A stretch of DNA of 64,000 nucleotides. It comes from Gordionus sp. m RMFG-2023. Its lineage: Eukaryota > Nematomorpha > Gordioida > Chordodea > Parachordodidae. This document shows, piece after piece, positions 46,801 to 56,709 of the stretch; position 1 is the first letter of the stretch, and each line of letters starts with the position of its first letter. The position numbers and the translations under genes are program-made. The stretch covers positions 11,417,882 through 11,481,881 of the forward strand of contig NC_088778.1 of assembly GCF_954871325.1 (NCBI RefSeq). Reading direction: 5' to 3'. The notes beneath the pieces are model-generated. The model was given only the letters and a program-made list of their open reading frames with translations. It made no database searches and had not been told where the DNA came from.

Positions 46801-49800
46801 TCCATTTTTATATCGCTGTTGTTTATTTTGACATCCACCCAAAATTCTAGATTATATTCGTTTGTTTTATTATTAATAAAATTCACTATTTCTTTTCTAC
46901 AGACTAGAGCAATGTGCCCAATTTTGTTGCATTTATAACAAGTGGCATTCTTGAAAAAACAATTTTACCAGTATTTTGTACGTATCACACCCTATTGTTG
47001 TTAATAACAGAGATTTTTCTTGTGATAATGTTAACCTTGGTTGTGTGTTTTTAAATTCTTGAAATAAGTTGTACCAATCTTTGTAACACAGGTTTGAATC
47101 CGTTAGACTTTTTATAGACTGCGCCATTTATGTAATGTATTTTAATAGTAAACGAGTTTTTCTTATTCTTTTATTTTGTAATGTAAAAAATCAAAATCAG
47201 CCTTTATTATTCAAATTAATCTTAAAATATATAATAATAATAAAAATAAACATTTTGCAAAAAAAACAAAAATTTAATACACATCAATCAGCTATTAATC
47301 AATATATATAATTAATATTTTAAATTTAATTATATTCAAGTTGGTGAATGCTTAAAACATACTTTGAAACGGGAGGTTTGTGGTTCAACTCTCGTAGAGA
47401 GCAAAAAAATATCAATACACTATATAGTCTCCTTAAATTTTAAATATATTAGGAAGATACGAAAACGATCATGTTTTGATTATGGAGATTATATATATTA
47501 GATATTTTAATTTAATAGATTTGCATAAGCATGGAATTATTATTTCATCCTCATTTGAAAATTCAAAATCAGATGAATTAATATTACCATAGCCCAAATA
47601 TGATAAATATTTTACAGTAACATCCTATTTTGAAGGAACTAATTCAATACTAACCAAATGTAAAATGTGCCCAAAATGTATTATATAGTTTCAAAATCTT
47701 CAAGTTCCAATTTAAAACGACATTTGATTGTAATATTAATAATTTTATTTTATATAATATAACTAAGTAAATCATTAAATTTGAAAAAAATGCATTTAGG
47801 TAATTTAACCACAACAATAACGATAGTTATTTTAAAATTAAAAAAAATTAGTGGCCTAAATTATGATCAACTATTGATAGACGCATTATTAAATGGGATT
47901 AATAAAATTATTAAACCTATTACTATCAAATTAATTATTTTATTTTTTTTAAAGATTTGAACATATATTGAAGATCAATATGTTCTTTCTCCAATTATAC
48001 ATCCAATATTCAAACTTCCTCAGAACGAACCTGTCAAAAATTAACTTATAGCTTTATTGATGAAAAATGCATTGAAAACCCTAGAAATGATAATGCAAGA
48101 ACTGTTAATTTCGAGATATCCTTTTTTTTTGTCGAGGAAGTAGAGAATAAATTGGAGGAGGATACTTATCTCAATTTTTTGAATCAAGGACAAAACAATA
48201 AATGTTTTAATAAATTCCTCACGTTAAAAGAGTTGTTTATTAAGTATTATATTTGTTGAGACGTCCTGATTGATTTTTTTAATATTTATTTTTCGCTATC
48301 TATTAACTCAATATTAACTAAGATTGATTTTTTTTATTCTTTAGTATTAACCTCACGGAGTCATTTTATAACATTAACTCAATAGTTTAATATAAATTAT
48401 TTAATAGATTTTTTTTATATAAATTGATATTATAAACTATATAAAGAGAAAAATTATATTGAATTTTTAGTTAAATATTTTTTAAATAATTTTAATAAAA
48501 AAAAATTTTAAAATTACTTTGTTAATCTTTGTCTAACTCCCTTCCAACCTTAACAATACTGTAATCCCCTCATCTACCCCTGGAGCGTGTTTTTAGTATA
48601 GCTAATGTCGTAACAATTGTTATTAAAATTTAATAAGAAAAATTTTTTATAAATAAAAATATATTTATATTCACTATATTATATTACATTAATAATTATA
48701 TTATCAAAATAAAACTATATCATTTTTTAACATGGCTAATATATTGTGTTAAAATATATAAGACATTTATTTAATTTAATTTAAAAAAAAAATTATTATA
48801 AAATTTTGAACGAACGTGAACGCGTTTCTTTTTTTGTAAGTGAACGCGAACGTGTTCGATTTTTGCCTATGAACGTTGAACGCTTTCGATTTTTTTAGAA
48901 ATGTTTACAGCACTAGATAAAATACAATATACGAACCATATTATTTGGCTAAATTACTACTAATATATGTTAACGGTAATACAAAAATATCTGTCGAAAA
49001 TACTATAAATATGAACTAAATATACTTTACCAACCTAATTATTTCAAAATAAATTTATATTGATTTAATAAATATATATACAAATTTTTAAGCTCAAGTA
49101 CATAGTAAAAAATTAACCCTTAACTTTTCTGGAGTAAGTTTAAGGGCTATGGCTATCTAAACCAAATATAAATCTCTATCATTTATATTTTTGAGTAATC
49201 TTTATTTTTATCGGTTTTCCCAAATGAAGGACAGCATTTTTTTAGCTTTGACCCGCCATATCTTTGGAACTAATTGAATTAGAGCATAAAAGATTAATAA
49301 ATATAATCATCATGTAAAGTTTCATTCAATTTGGAAAAGGTGAACAAAGCCTGATAGAATAACTCAGAGAAATCATGATAACAAGCTTTCCAAACAAAAT
49401 ATATAAAAATGTTTTGTTTGTTTAAGAGAATATCAGATGAGAATCATAGTATTCATCTACTTTTAACAATGTCTTTTTTTGATAAATCGATTCAGTTATT
49501 ATAATATATTTGATATAAACAATAAAAATATGAAAATAATACTTATTTTTAGTGAAATGTTCTATATATTAATCATAATAAAATTATATTAAAATAGCTT
49601 TTCAAATAATTTAATCGTTCATTTTGTTTATTATAACATTCTTATGATTTGATTTAATAAAAATATTTATCGTTCTTCTATTATTAACTACCATTGCATT
49701 ATGATTTGTAAATTTATTGTTGCAATGTTTAAAAAAGTAAAAAATATTATCATTGAACACCACTTTTAAATCCTAAAGCAGGAGTATGAACTACAAAGTT

Positions 49801-52800
49801 TATCAATTCATCAACTGCACTTTTGGAGATTATACAATATCAGGAAACTTTTTGGCTTGAAGTTGGATTTATATTTTTGACATAATTATGAGAATTAAAT
49901 TTTTTTACCTTTATCAGTATAAGAATTATTGTTTTATTTCTTAAAATCCAAAAATTGTGCTAACAATTTCTGTTTTTTGATGTATCGTCAATACAACCTT
50001 TATCAGTATAAGAATTATTGTTTATTTCTTAAAATCCAAAAATTGTTCTAACAATTTCTGTTTTTTGATGTATCGTCAATACACCACCACAGGTAATTTA
50101 TCAACACTCAACATGCCACAACAGATGTAAAAATATGGTGGTGTGATTACTTATTATTAAAAATGATATATATATAATTTATGAATTATAATTAGAAGAA
50201 AAATATTATTAAATATATTTTAAATTATTAAAAAATGAGATTTTATTTTTTAAATTAATAAATATTATTTGCTATAAAAAAAATTGATTAGCAACAAGAT
50301 TTGTTATTAAATTAATAATTTACAAAAAAGGTATTGAAATATTATTTATATTTTAATTATTATTATTCCTGGTTAATCCTAAAAAGATTTATTTTAGATA
50401 AGTTTTAAAAAAGTTAGAATTTATAATCTGTATTCTTATATACTATAAATATATCCTAATTATTTTGTAATGAAATTAAAAATCCTTTATTCGTAAAAGA
50501 ATATGATAGTCCTCCCATAGCATCACAAAATAAGATTTCCAAAAACCGATCTTAAGGTAATATTTTAAAATACACATATTAGTTATTATAATCATTCCTC
50601 TTTGTTTTATTTTCTTACTTAGATTCTAGGAGCACTTTTGGATCCTTGTTTACAATCTACAAACATAATAAATGAATATTTAAAGGGGGAAAATATTACT
50701 CTGATGCAATTTTTATCTAATCTCTGTTGCCTTACGGGTCATTCCATGTCAAATGAGCAAAAAAATCAAGATTTTCGGCCGACCCCTTTCAATTTTGATA
50801 AAAAGTTGTAGACTGGTTATATATGTTTCCATTAGATTATAAACAAAATTTTAGCGCATTAGCAACTATATTAGCGGAGATAATCGGGGTTAAAGGTCCA
50901 AAAAACGCCTTTTTTTCCTTTTTACTGATGTTAAATAATTAGTTTTTAATTTAAAACTAATTATGATCAAATATTGAATTTAATATCAATAGCTAAGTTA
51001 ATAATTGATAATTATGGCGAAAACATCAAAAATAATTTTTTTTAAAATATGGGTCATCTTATGGTCAGTTGAAAACTTGAAATTAATATTTCGAAATGTA
51101 TATGATCTCCGATTTTTAATTTTTTTAAGAAATATTATCCGTTTACTATTTTTTTAATAATTTCTTTAACAATTAGCATGGCTGGATATTTATTTAAAAA
51201 AATATTGCGATTTTTATACTTTAAAAAAAATAGATGGCGCTTTATATAATAGTTTTAATATGTTAAAATTCATTTTTTTTATTGATTAAAAATATTTTAA
51301 TGTATAATATATCATAAAATTTGATTATATAACTTTGTAAACCTTATTCCCCTGAGATATTCGCAGGATAAAAAATTTTAATAATTTTTTTAATATTTCA
51401 ATGTAAATTAAAATAATTAAAAAATCGGACTAGCACACGAACAAAAAAGCAGGATTAAAGGGGTGCAGGAAAATTATTAAGGGAAAAATCGAAAATCACA
51501 TTAATTACCAGGCCTACCCCCAACCCCCTATCCACCCTTTCCCCAGACTAAGTCATACCCATTAAGACCAAGAATGTTATGAAATTGTCATTATCTTACA
51601 TTATTAAAATAACCAGAGATAAAGAAAATTTCAAAGATTTTGAAAAATTTTTTAAGCAATAAAAATAACAAAATTATAGTTCTGATGAAATAAGCCGACT
51701 CATGCCTGGAATAAAAGATTGTGTATCTGTTAAATGCGAGAAAGAATTAGCAAAGATTTATATTAAATAATCTTAAAGAAATATTCAAGATGTTTAAGGA
51801 AGAATACCCAAGTATATCAATTGGATTCCCTAAATTTGCCGAACTTAGACCAAAAAACTGAATTTTAGTTGGATGGCACACACACTGTTTGTGTCTGCGC
51901 CATTCATCAGAATGTGAAATTAATGACAAATGTAATAGCTGAAATTACAGCAGGAGAAGATTACTGTATAAATTCTTATAACAATCTTTTGGCGCAAATT
52001 ATTTATAATCCATCTCAGCCAAAATGTTATTTAACAAATTGTGATCAATGCCCTGGTATAGAATCTCTTATGGGCCAATTATACGAATTGTTTCAGAGAA
52101 ATCGTATAGAATATGTCACGTTTAAACAATGGATCACGGTGGATAGAGCAAATCTTGAAACTATTATAAAGTCCATTGATGGTTTCATCGAATATCTATT
52201 ATAAAAAGTTCAAATTTTAATGCGTCACTCGTTTATAGCTAAACACAAAGTTTATTTTTGAAGAATTCCAAAAAAAATTTAAAAGATGAGGAATTTTTAA
52301 CAATTCTAGATTATTCTGAAAATTATTCCTTCATTTTACAAGATGAAGTTCAGGGATTTCATTGGAACAATGTGCAGGCCACTACATCCATTTGTAGCAT
52401 ATTATAAATCTGGAGAAGAATTAAAAAATATAAATTTTGTTATTTTGTCCGAATCATTAAGCCATAATACTAGTGCAGTCCACCTTTATCAAAAAAAATT
52501 CATTAAATTCTTAACAGCCAAATTTAATTCTAAACCAGAAAAAAAAATATATTTTTCGGAAAAGCCGCGTCTCAATACAAGAATCGCAAAAATTTTCCCT
52601 TCATAAATACGATTTTAATATTCCTACCGAATGGCATTTCTTTGTCACTGCTCACGGCAAAAATGCATGTGACGGTATCGGAGGAACTGTCTAAAGATTA
52701 GTTGCCAGAGCTAGTCTTCAAAGGCCAAATAAAAATCAAACCTAACCCCATTAGAATTTATAATTATGCTAAAGAAAATATTAATATTCATTTTGAATAT

Positions 52801-55800
52801 GTATCCAATCAAGAATATATCGAAGAGGAATTAACCCTTCGTAAAAGATTTTCTGCACTGCCCATACATGGGACCCAAAAAATTCACGGGATTATTCCCA
52901 TTGATCAAAATAAACTAAAAACCAAAATATATTCTAATTCCAAAAAATATATTATAAAACAAGTTCCGTTTTTAAATGAGAAAATTATATTTTAAAATAT
53001 TAATGAATATATAACATGTGTATATGATGATAAATGGTGGTTAGCAGAGTTGTTAAAGTATCTAGATATAAAAATGTAGTATCTGTATCTAGATAGATTT
53101 TTTAGAAAGGTATCTGTATCTAGATATTTTTTTAGAGGTATCTGTATCTGTTTTTAGATACTTTTTAAGATACATTTTATATACCTCTTTTTTAATTATA
53201 AATAAAAATATTTGACTGTAAAATTTATTTTATTTCATATAAGCTTATGAAATAAATAAATAAATATATATATATTATATATTAATATTTATTAATACTA
53301 TAATAAAGAATTATATATACATAAAATATTAAAACTATATATAAATATTCATTAATTTAAATATTATGTGCGAGTTTATCAATAAACCATACAAATTTTA
53401 ATATTACAATATGAAAATGGTTAAATTAAAAATATTATAATTCTAGGTTTATTGTGACCTTATTTGAAGATGATAATATTATAGCAACCATGCTCCACCC
53501 TTTTTTTAAACTTGATTGGACATGGTTGCAAATGGAAGAAAAGCTTAATAAAAGAAAACAATTGATGCAAAGATTAGCTGGTGAATTATCAAAGTCATCA
53601 ACTGACTGCAAGCAAATAACCTGCCAAAAAAAACAAATAATTTAATTTCAGATTTTTTTAAGTACCCTACAGCATAAATAATTTCTAATAATGATTTAAA
53701 TTTTGATAATCAACAAATTTTAAATAATTTTTTCAAAAATGAATGTAGAGATTTTAGCATTTTTAAAGAATACCCTGATATAAAATTGTTATTTATTAAA
53801 TATAACACTACAATTCCTTCAAGCGCCCCTGTGGAAAGACTATTTAGTGTTGCTAAAAATGTCTTTAAAGATAAACGAGGATACCTAAATGATCAAAATT
53901 TTGAAAATATTTTATTACTGAAATCTAATAATTATTTATAATTATTTAATCATATATTTTCATATATTATATTAAAATCATTATTTTAGTTATATTCTGA
54001 TAAATGTTATATCGCGTCAATAAATTTTTTAGCTCATTTGAATTTTCACAATATAATATTAATTTAGGTTTATGCAAACCTATAAGAGCATAATTTAAAA
54101 ATTGTATCTGTATCTTGATAACTTTTTAGACGATGTATCTGTATCTAGATATCTTTTGAGACTATGTATCTGTAATTGTATCTAGATCCATTTAAAAAGT
54201 ATCTTTTAACAACTCTGGTGGTTAGGATATATAATCGATAAAAGTTATACAAATGAAGAAGTAAAAATCCGATTTTTACACCCTTGTGGACCTTCAGCCT
54301 CATTTAAATTTCCTCTGAAAGATAATATTTTAGTGTTGCCTAAATCTCATATTCTCTCGCTGGTCAATCCTTCTACTCCCACCAGTCGAACATATATATT
54401 ATCTCCTGAAGAATCTTACAAGCTAGCCATTTGTATTCCTTTAGATGAAGTAAGATTTAATTAATTTATAAACTATCTTAATTAGGCAAAATTTGTGAAG
54501 ATTTTAAAAATTTATGATCTGAATTACAAATAATATATATAATGCACATTGTAATCGATTTAGTATGATATATATATTAAAATATTTTTAATCAATAAAA
54601 AAAATGAATTTTAACATATTAAAACTATTATATATAGCGCCATCTATTTTTTTTAAAGTATAAAAATCGCAATATTTTTTTAAATAAATATCCAGCCATG
54701 CTAATTGTTAAAGAAATTATTAAAAAATAGTAAACGGATAATATTTCTTAAAAAAATTAAAAATCGGAGATCATATACATTTCGAAATATTAATTTCAAG
54801 TTTTCAACTGACCATAAGATGACACATATTTTAAAAAAAATTATTTTTGATGTTTTCGCCATAATTATCAATTATTAACTTAGCTATTGATATTAAATTC
54901 AATATTTGATCATAATTAGTTTTAAATTCAAAAATTAATGGCAGTGTCAAATGTCAAATATTTTTCTAATTTAGATTTTTTAATTACAATTATAAATTTA
55001 TTTGATTCCTAGGCTGGTTATATATAATTATTTAACATCAGTAAAAAGGAAAAAAAAACGTTTTTTGGACCTTTAACCCCGAATATCTCCGCTAATATAG
55101 TTTCTAATGCGCTAAAATTTTGTTTATAATCTAATGGGAACATATATAACCAGCCTACGAATTTTTATCGAAATCGAAAGGGGTCGGCCGAAAAGTGATT
55201 GATTTGACATGGAATGACCCTTACATGGACGAATTAACCAAATGTGAAACTGCAGAAATTGCTTCAGAATACGATTATTTTAGGATATTAGCTACCAAAC
55301 ATTCACCAAAAAAATCTGGAATAAAAAGACTACTTAACTAGTCTAGAAAAAGAGTGTTATTGATTAGCCTTATAATTTAGAGATAAAAGAAGTCTTAAAT
55401 TTTTGTCCTAAACTTCAAGCACACCAAGCAAGTGTGTATTTTTCATAGCTGGGCTCACTCTGAACTTCATATGATAATTATTAAGTCCTATAAATCTAAA
55501 TAAAAAAATATTTATACATGATAATTCTAACGTAATAAAATAGGTGAATTATAGTTATAATTTAATTCAAAATTTGCTTAATAAAGCATAAATTTAATTT
55601 TAAAAGTGTTTCAAATAAATTTATAATTGTAATTAAAAAATCTAAATTAGAAAAATATTTGACATTTGACACTGCCATTAATTTTTGTGACAAGATATAA
55701 GGTACACTGCCACCAGTCGATTGTTTTAAAAAAAAGAAACACCACCTATAAAGCTCTTTTTATTGATTGTCAAAACATTTCAAATAAATTACTTGCTAAT

Positions 55801-56709
55801 TCAAAACTAGTAAACCATTTCTTTTTTATTTATATATGTAATATTAATCCTTCCCACCAAATCACAAAGCTTATTGCTCAGCTTAAATGACCTTAGTATA
55901 TCACATTCAGATGTTAAGCCACTAAAAGCAGGTACATAGCATAAATAAGATTTTTAAGAAGAGTTATTTTACATATTTGGTTGTTTATAAATAATAAAAC
56001 AGTGAAATTTTAATTTAATGCTTATGTTTTTACTTATAAAAAGAATTTTTAATAAATAAATAGAGTAAGAAAAATTTTAATATTATTATTTTAGAATATG
56101 AGTGTTGTTTACAATGTTTGACAAATGTGTCTTTCTAATTTTTTAGAATTTTCATTAAAAAAAATTCTTTCTTTGAATAAAGTTGTGCATATGAGTATAT
56201 TTACCCTTTTCAATATCATCATCATCCTCATTAACATTATCATTCTTGATAACTGCTTGTTTATCACCTATCTCAATACCATTTGTAATTAGTTTATTTT
56301 TTTCTTTTGCAATTTCATTTTCCAATTCTTTAGCTTCTTCCTCGCTTAATTCCTAAGATATTTATAGAAAAATTTAATATACTATAAAAATTACTTTAAT
56401 TTTTGCCTCATTTTTTGATTTATCAGATTTTTTAAGTTTGTTATCAATAACATTTTCAGATAATTGAGTCTTCTTATACTCCTCAATAGCAATATCTTCC
56501 CACTTTTTGAAAGCTGATAAAATGAGTTGCTTTGGTTTATTAATTTTTTCTCCCGATTTTATTGAAGTAATGGATGGAGAGAAAAAATCAGTTTTGCGAT
56601 ATAAAAAGCTAAAAAACACATTTAATAATCCGTCAATTCCATTTTCTTCTGTCTCTGCTATGTGCAATAACAAACCATCGAACTTAGCTTGATTTTCTTT
56701 AACTTCCAT
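37862..56709 (-). CDS. NUDC: NudC, nuclear distribution protein C homologue (4 exons, complete)
   Basis: NudC is a CS/p23-fold co-chaperone that works with Hsp90 and the dynein/LIS1 pathway in nuclear movement, mitosis and cytokinesis. I read exons at 56395-56709, 56205-56352, 38290-38555 and 37862-38134. All junctions are GT-AG and the phases fit, giving 1,002 bp and 333 residues (human NUDC has 331). Residues about 5-60 are the NudC N-terminal domain ([22 protein letters not shown]). An acidic charged stretch follows ([10 protein letters not shown]). The CS domain starts near residue 167 ([20 protein letters not shown]). The C-terminus is nearly identical to animal NudC ([39 protein letters not shown]). 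Introns are 42 bp, 17,649 bp and 155 bp. The middle one is packed with nested transposons, yet the flanking exons are intact. The gene lies head to head with ATG2. Splice sites are inferred by eye, without transcript evidence. Confidence 0.95.
38684..38884. mobile_element. Family-1 foldback MITE in NudC intron
   Basis: Arms of about 65 bp are inverted copies (CGACCCGATTAAGATTTT at the left, complement at the right), with TA at 38682-38683 and 38885-38886. The outer AACAACCC is shared with the copies at 269 and 14404. Confidence 0.7.
39522..40950 (+). mobile_element. hAT internal-deletion derivative, copy 1
   Basis: Ends TAGTGTTGTAACGAA (left) and TAGTGCTGTAAACATTTTT (right, complement), with GAACGCGTTC-rich subterminal repeats. 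The flanking octamers (TTATTTAG, TTATTGTC) agree at only 5 of 8 positions. On the plus strand a BED-finger remnant is readable near 39920-40060 ([26 protein letters not shown]), with a C-terminal remnant near 40260-40640. It is the same family as the copy at 45346-48915. Confidence 0.7.
40980..41262. mobile_element. Foldback MITE with ~45-bp arms
   Basis: The left arm TCTGTGTGTATAAGTGTG, then CCCTGTTGCTGTC, is mirrored by the right arm at about 41212-41256. The middle is AT-rich. Superfamily and target duplication are not determined. Confidence 0.65.
45702..46477 (+). mobile_element. Ac/Tag-like hAT deletion derivative
   Basis: Ends TAGGGCTGTGCCGAT on both sides, with ATCGGATCGG-rich subterminal repeats. 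Target duplication GTATTAAA (45694-45701) / GTACTAAA (46478-46485), 7 of 8. Near 46090-46200 a transposase C-terminal remnant reads [20 protein letters not shown] and [13 protein letters not shown], the hAT dimerisation motif. The rest of the transposase is deleted. Confidence 0.88.
46660..47150 (-). mobile_element. Gypsy fossil fragment (gag start and protease pieces), inverted
   Basis: The minus strand carries a gag-start segment (46933-47127) nearly identical to that of the gypsy fossil at 41629, and a protease segment with the aspartic-protease motif (46674-46886). The two lie close together, so most of the element is missing. Same family as the fossil at 41424. A broken remnant with no LTRs seen. 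Confidence 0.75.
47341..47412 (+). mobile_element. Possible tRNA-derived SINE head
   Basis: A-box-like AGTTGGTGAATGC and B-box-like GTGGTTCAACTCTCG lie at tRNA-like spacing, followed by AGAGAGC and an A-run. It sits inside hAT copy 2. A functional tRNA is unlikely. Confidence 0.35.
49346..49906. other. AT-rich intron sequence
   Basis: No repeat or coding similarity is recognisable in this part of NudC intron 2. Confidence 0.4.
49907..50081. repeat. Tandem duplication of ~87 bp in NudC intron
   Basis: Two copies of a segment starting CCTTTATCAGTATAAGAATT and ending TTTTTTGATGTATCGTCAAT differ at only about two positions, so the duplication is recent. Confidence 0.9.
51680..54465 (+). pseudogene. 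Transposase-like gene of the TTAC element, broken
   Basis: Readable pieces in order: [17 protein letters not shown] and [33 protein letters not shown] (51869-52204) with the cysteine cluster [15 protein letters not shown] and [30 protein letters not shown] (52343-52606) with [44 protein letters not shown] (52702-52995); and after the hAT insertion [20 protein letters not shown] and [16 protein letters not shown] recognise this as a protein family common in insects, hydra and other invertebrates, usually annotated only as uncharacterised. Several frameshifts and stops are present. Acidic residues in FSDGAAS-like and CDGIGGT-like motifs may be catalytic; this is inference. Confidence 0.7.
53045..54217 (+). 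mobile_element. hAT deletion derivative, 1,173 bp, perfect 8-bp duplications
   Basis: Ends CAGAGTTGTTAAAGTATC (left) and CAGAGTTGTTAAAAGATAC (right, complement), with TATCTGTATCTAGATA subterminal repeats. Flanks are perfect GTGGTTAG at 53037-53044 and 54218-54225. On the plus strand the C-terminal transposase part survives: [19 protein letters not shown] (53454-53645), then [20 protein letters not shown] and [12 protein letters not shown] near 53770-53860, with LLLKSNNYL at the end. It inserted inside the coding region of the TTAC element. Confidence 0.92.
54929..55024 (-). repeat. Templated filler in the right arm: inverted copies of two nearby sequences
   Basis: 54929-55005 is a perfect 77-bp inverted copy of 55611-55687, which lies outside the transposon. 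Immediately beyond, 55009-55024 is a 16-bp inverted copy of 55146-55161 in the same arm. The left arm of the element lacks both, so they were added after insertion. Confidence 0.9.
55225..56204. other. Intron sequence next to NudC exon 2
   Basis: 55225-55340 reads like coding sequence ([20 protein letters not shown], then [16 protein letters not shown]). Together with 50640-50735 ([20 protein letters not shown]) it could be the remnant of an unknown gene or element split by the TTAC transposon. The source copy of the 77-bp filler lies at 55611-55687. Otherwise AT-rich and unassigned. Confidence 0.4.

Larger units (their letters stand above)
45346..48915 (+). mobile_element. hAT copy 2, inserted in the gypsy LTR and itself carrying insertions
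   Basis: Ends TAGTGTTGTAAACGAACGCG (left) and TAGTGCTGTAAACATTT (right, complement). Target duplication AATAAAAT (45338-45345) / GATAAAAT (48916-48923), 7 of 8; the intact left LTR has GATAAAAT once at the same site. BED remnant near 47590-47740 and C-terminal remnant near 47955-48240 match copy 1 at 39522. Inside are a third hAT (45702-46477), a gypsy piece (about 46660-47150), a SINE-like unit and an unassigned insertion of about 330 bp (about 48243-48575) relative to copy 1. Confidence 0.88.
41424..49030 (+). mobile_element. Ty3/gypsy LTR retrotransposon fossil, right LTR split by a hAT
   Basis: Recognisable parts in order: left LTR of about 200 bp (about 41424-41622), gag start (41629-41940), protease region, reverse transcriptase, RNase H (about 43600-44040), integrase (about 44330-44900), then the right LTR (about 45238-45345 continued at 48916-49030). 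The two LTRs share CTTGTGAATTTGCAT, GGCTAAATTACTACTAATAT and AAAATATCTGT. The element is broken, with well over ten interruptions. The LTRs differ at many positions, so it is not young. The hAT at 45346-48915 inserted later, into the right LTR. Confidence 0.9.
39027..49345. mobile_element. Long-inverted-repeat DNA element (GGGTCATTTCATG ends), filled with nested insertions
   Basis: The left arm (39027 to about 39455) and the right arm (about 49032-49345) are diverged inverted copies sharing CGGGTCAAAGCTAAAAAA, AAAATAAAGATTACTCAAA and AATTTATATTGATTTAATAA. The left tip GGGTCATTTCATG resembles the tip of the element at 50736 (GGGTCATTCCATG), so both probably belong to one superfamily. The right tip has diverged or been lost, so no duplication can be read. 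No transposase of its own is left. Between the arms lie two hAT elements, a MITE and a gypsy fossil. Confidence 0.6.
50736..55220 (+). mobile_element. Long-inverted-repeat DNA transposon with TTAC duplications (Sola-like?)
   Basis: Ends GGGTCATTCCATGTCAAAT (left) and its complement (right), flanked by perfect TTAC at 50732-50735 and 55221-55224. Inverted arms are about 580 bp (50736 to about 51318) and about 650 bp (about 54563-55220). They share CGAAAACATCAAAAATAATT, ATGGATGGCGCT-like and TCGGAGATCATATACATT segments. Between the arms lies a decayed transposase gene (about 51680-54465), interrupted by a hAT (53045-54217). The 4-bp duplication fits the Sola superfamily, but this is a guess from target-site length. 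Confidence 0.85.
38556..56204 (-). other. 17.6-kb NudC intron 2 filled with nested elements
   Basis: The donor follows codon 154 at 56204/56205 and the acceptor is at 38555/38556. The split codon rejoins as GGA, in agreement with the conserved [15 protein letters not shown] of NudC. Contents from the acceptor side: a foldback MITE (38684-38884), a long-inverted-repeat element with its nested load (39027 to about 49345), an 87-bp tandem duplication, and a second long-inverted-repeat element (50736-55220) holding a hAT. The other two introns of the gene are 42 and 155 bp, so almost all of the gene's span is transposon DNA. Confidence 0.85.
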
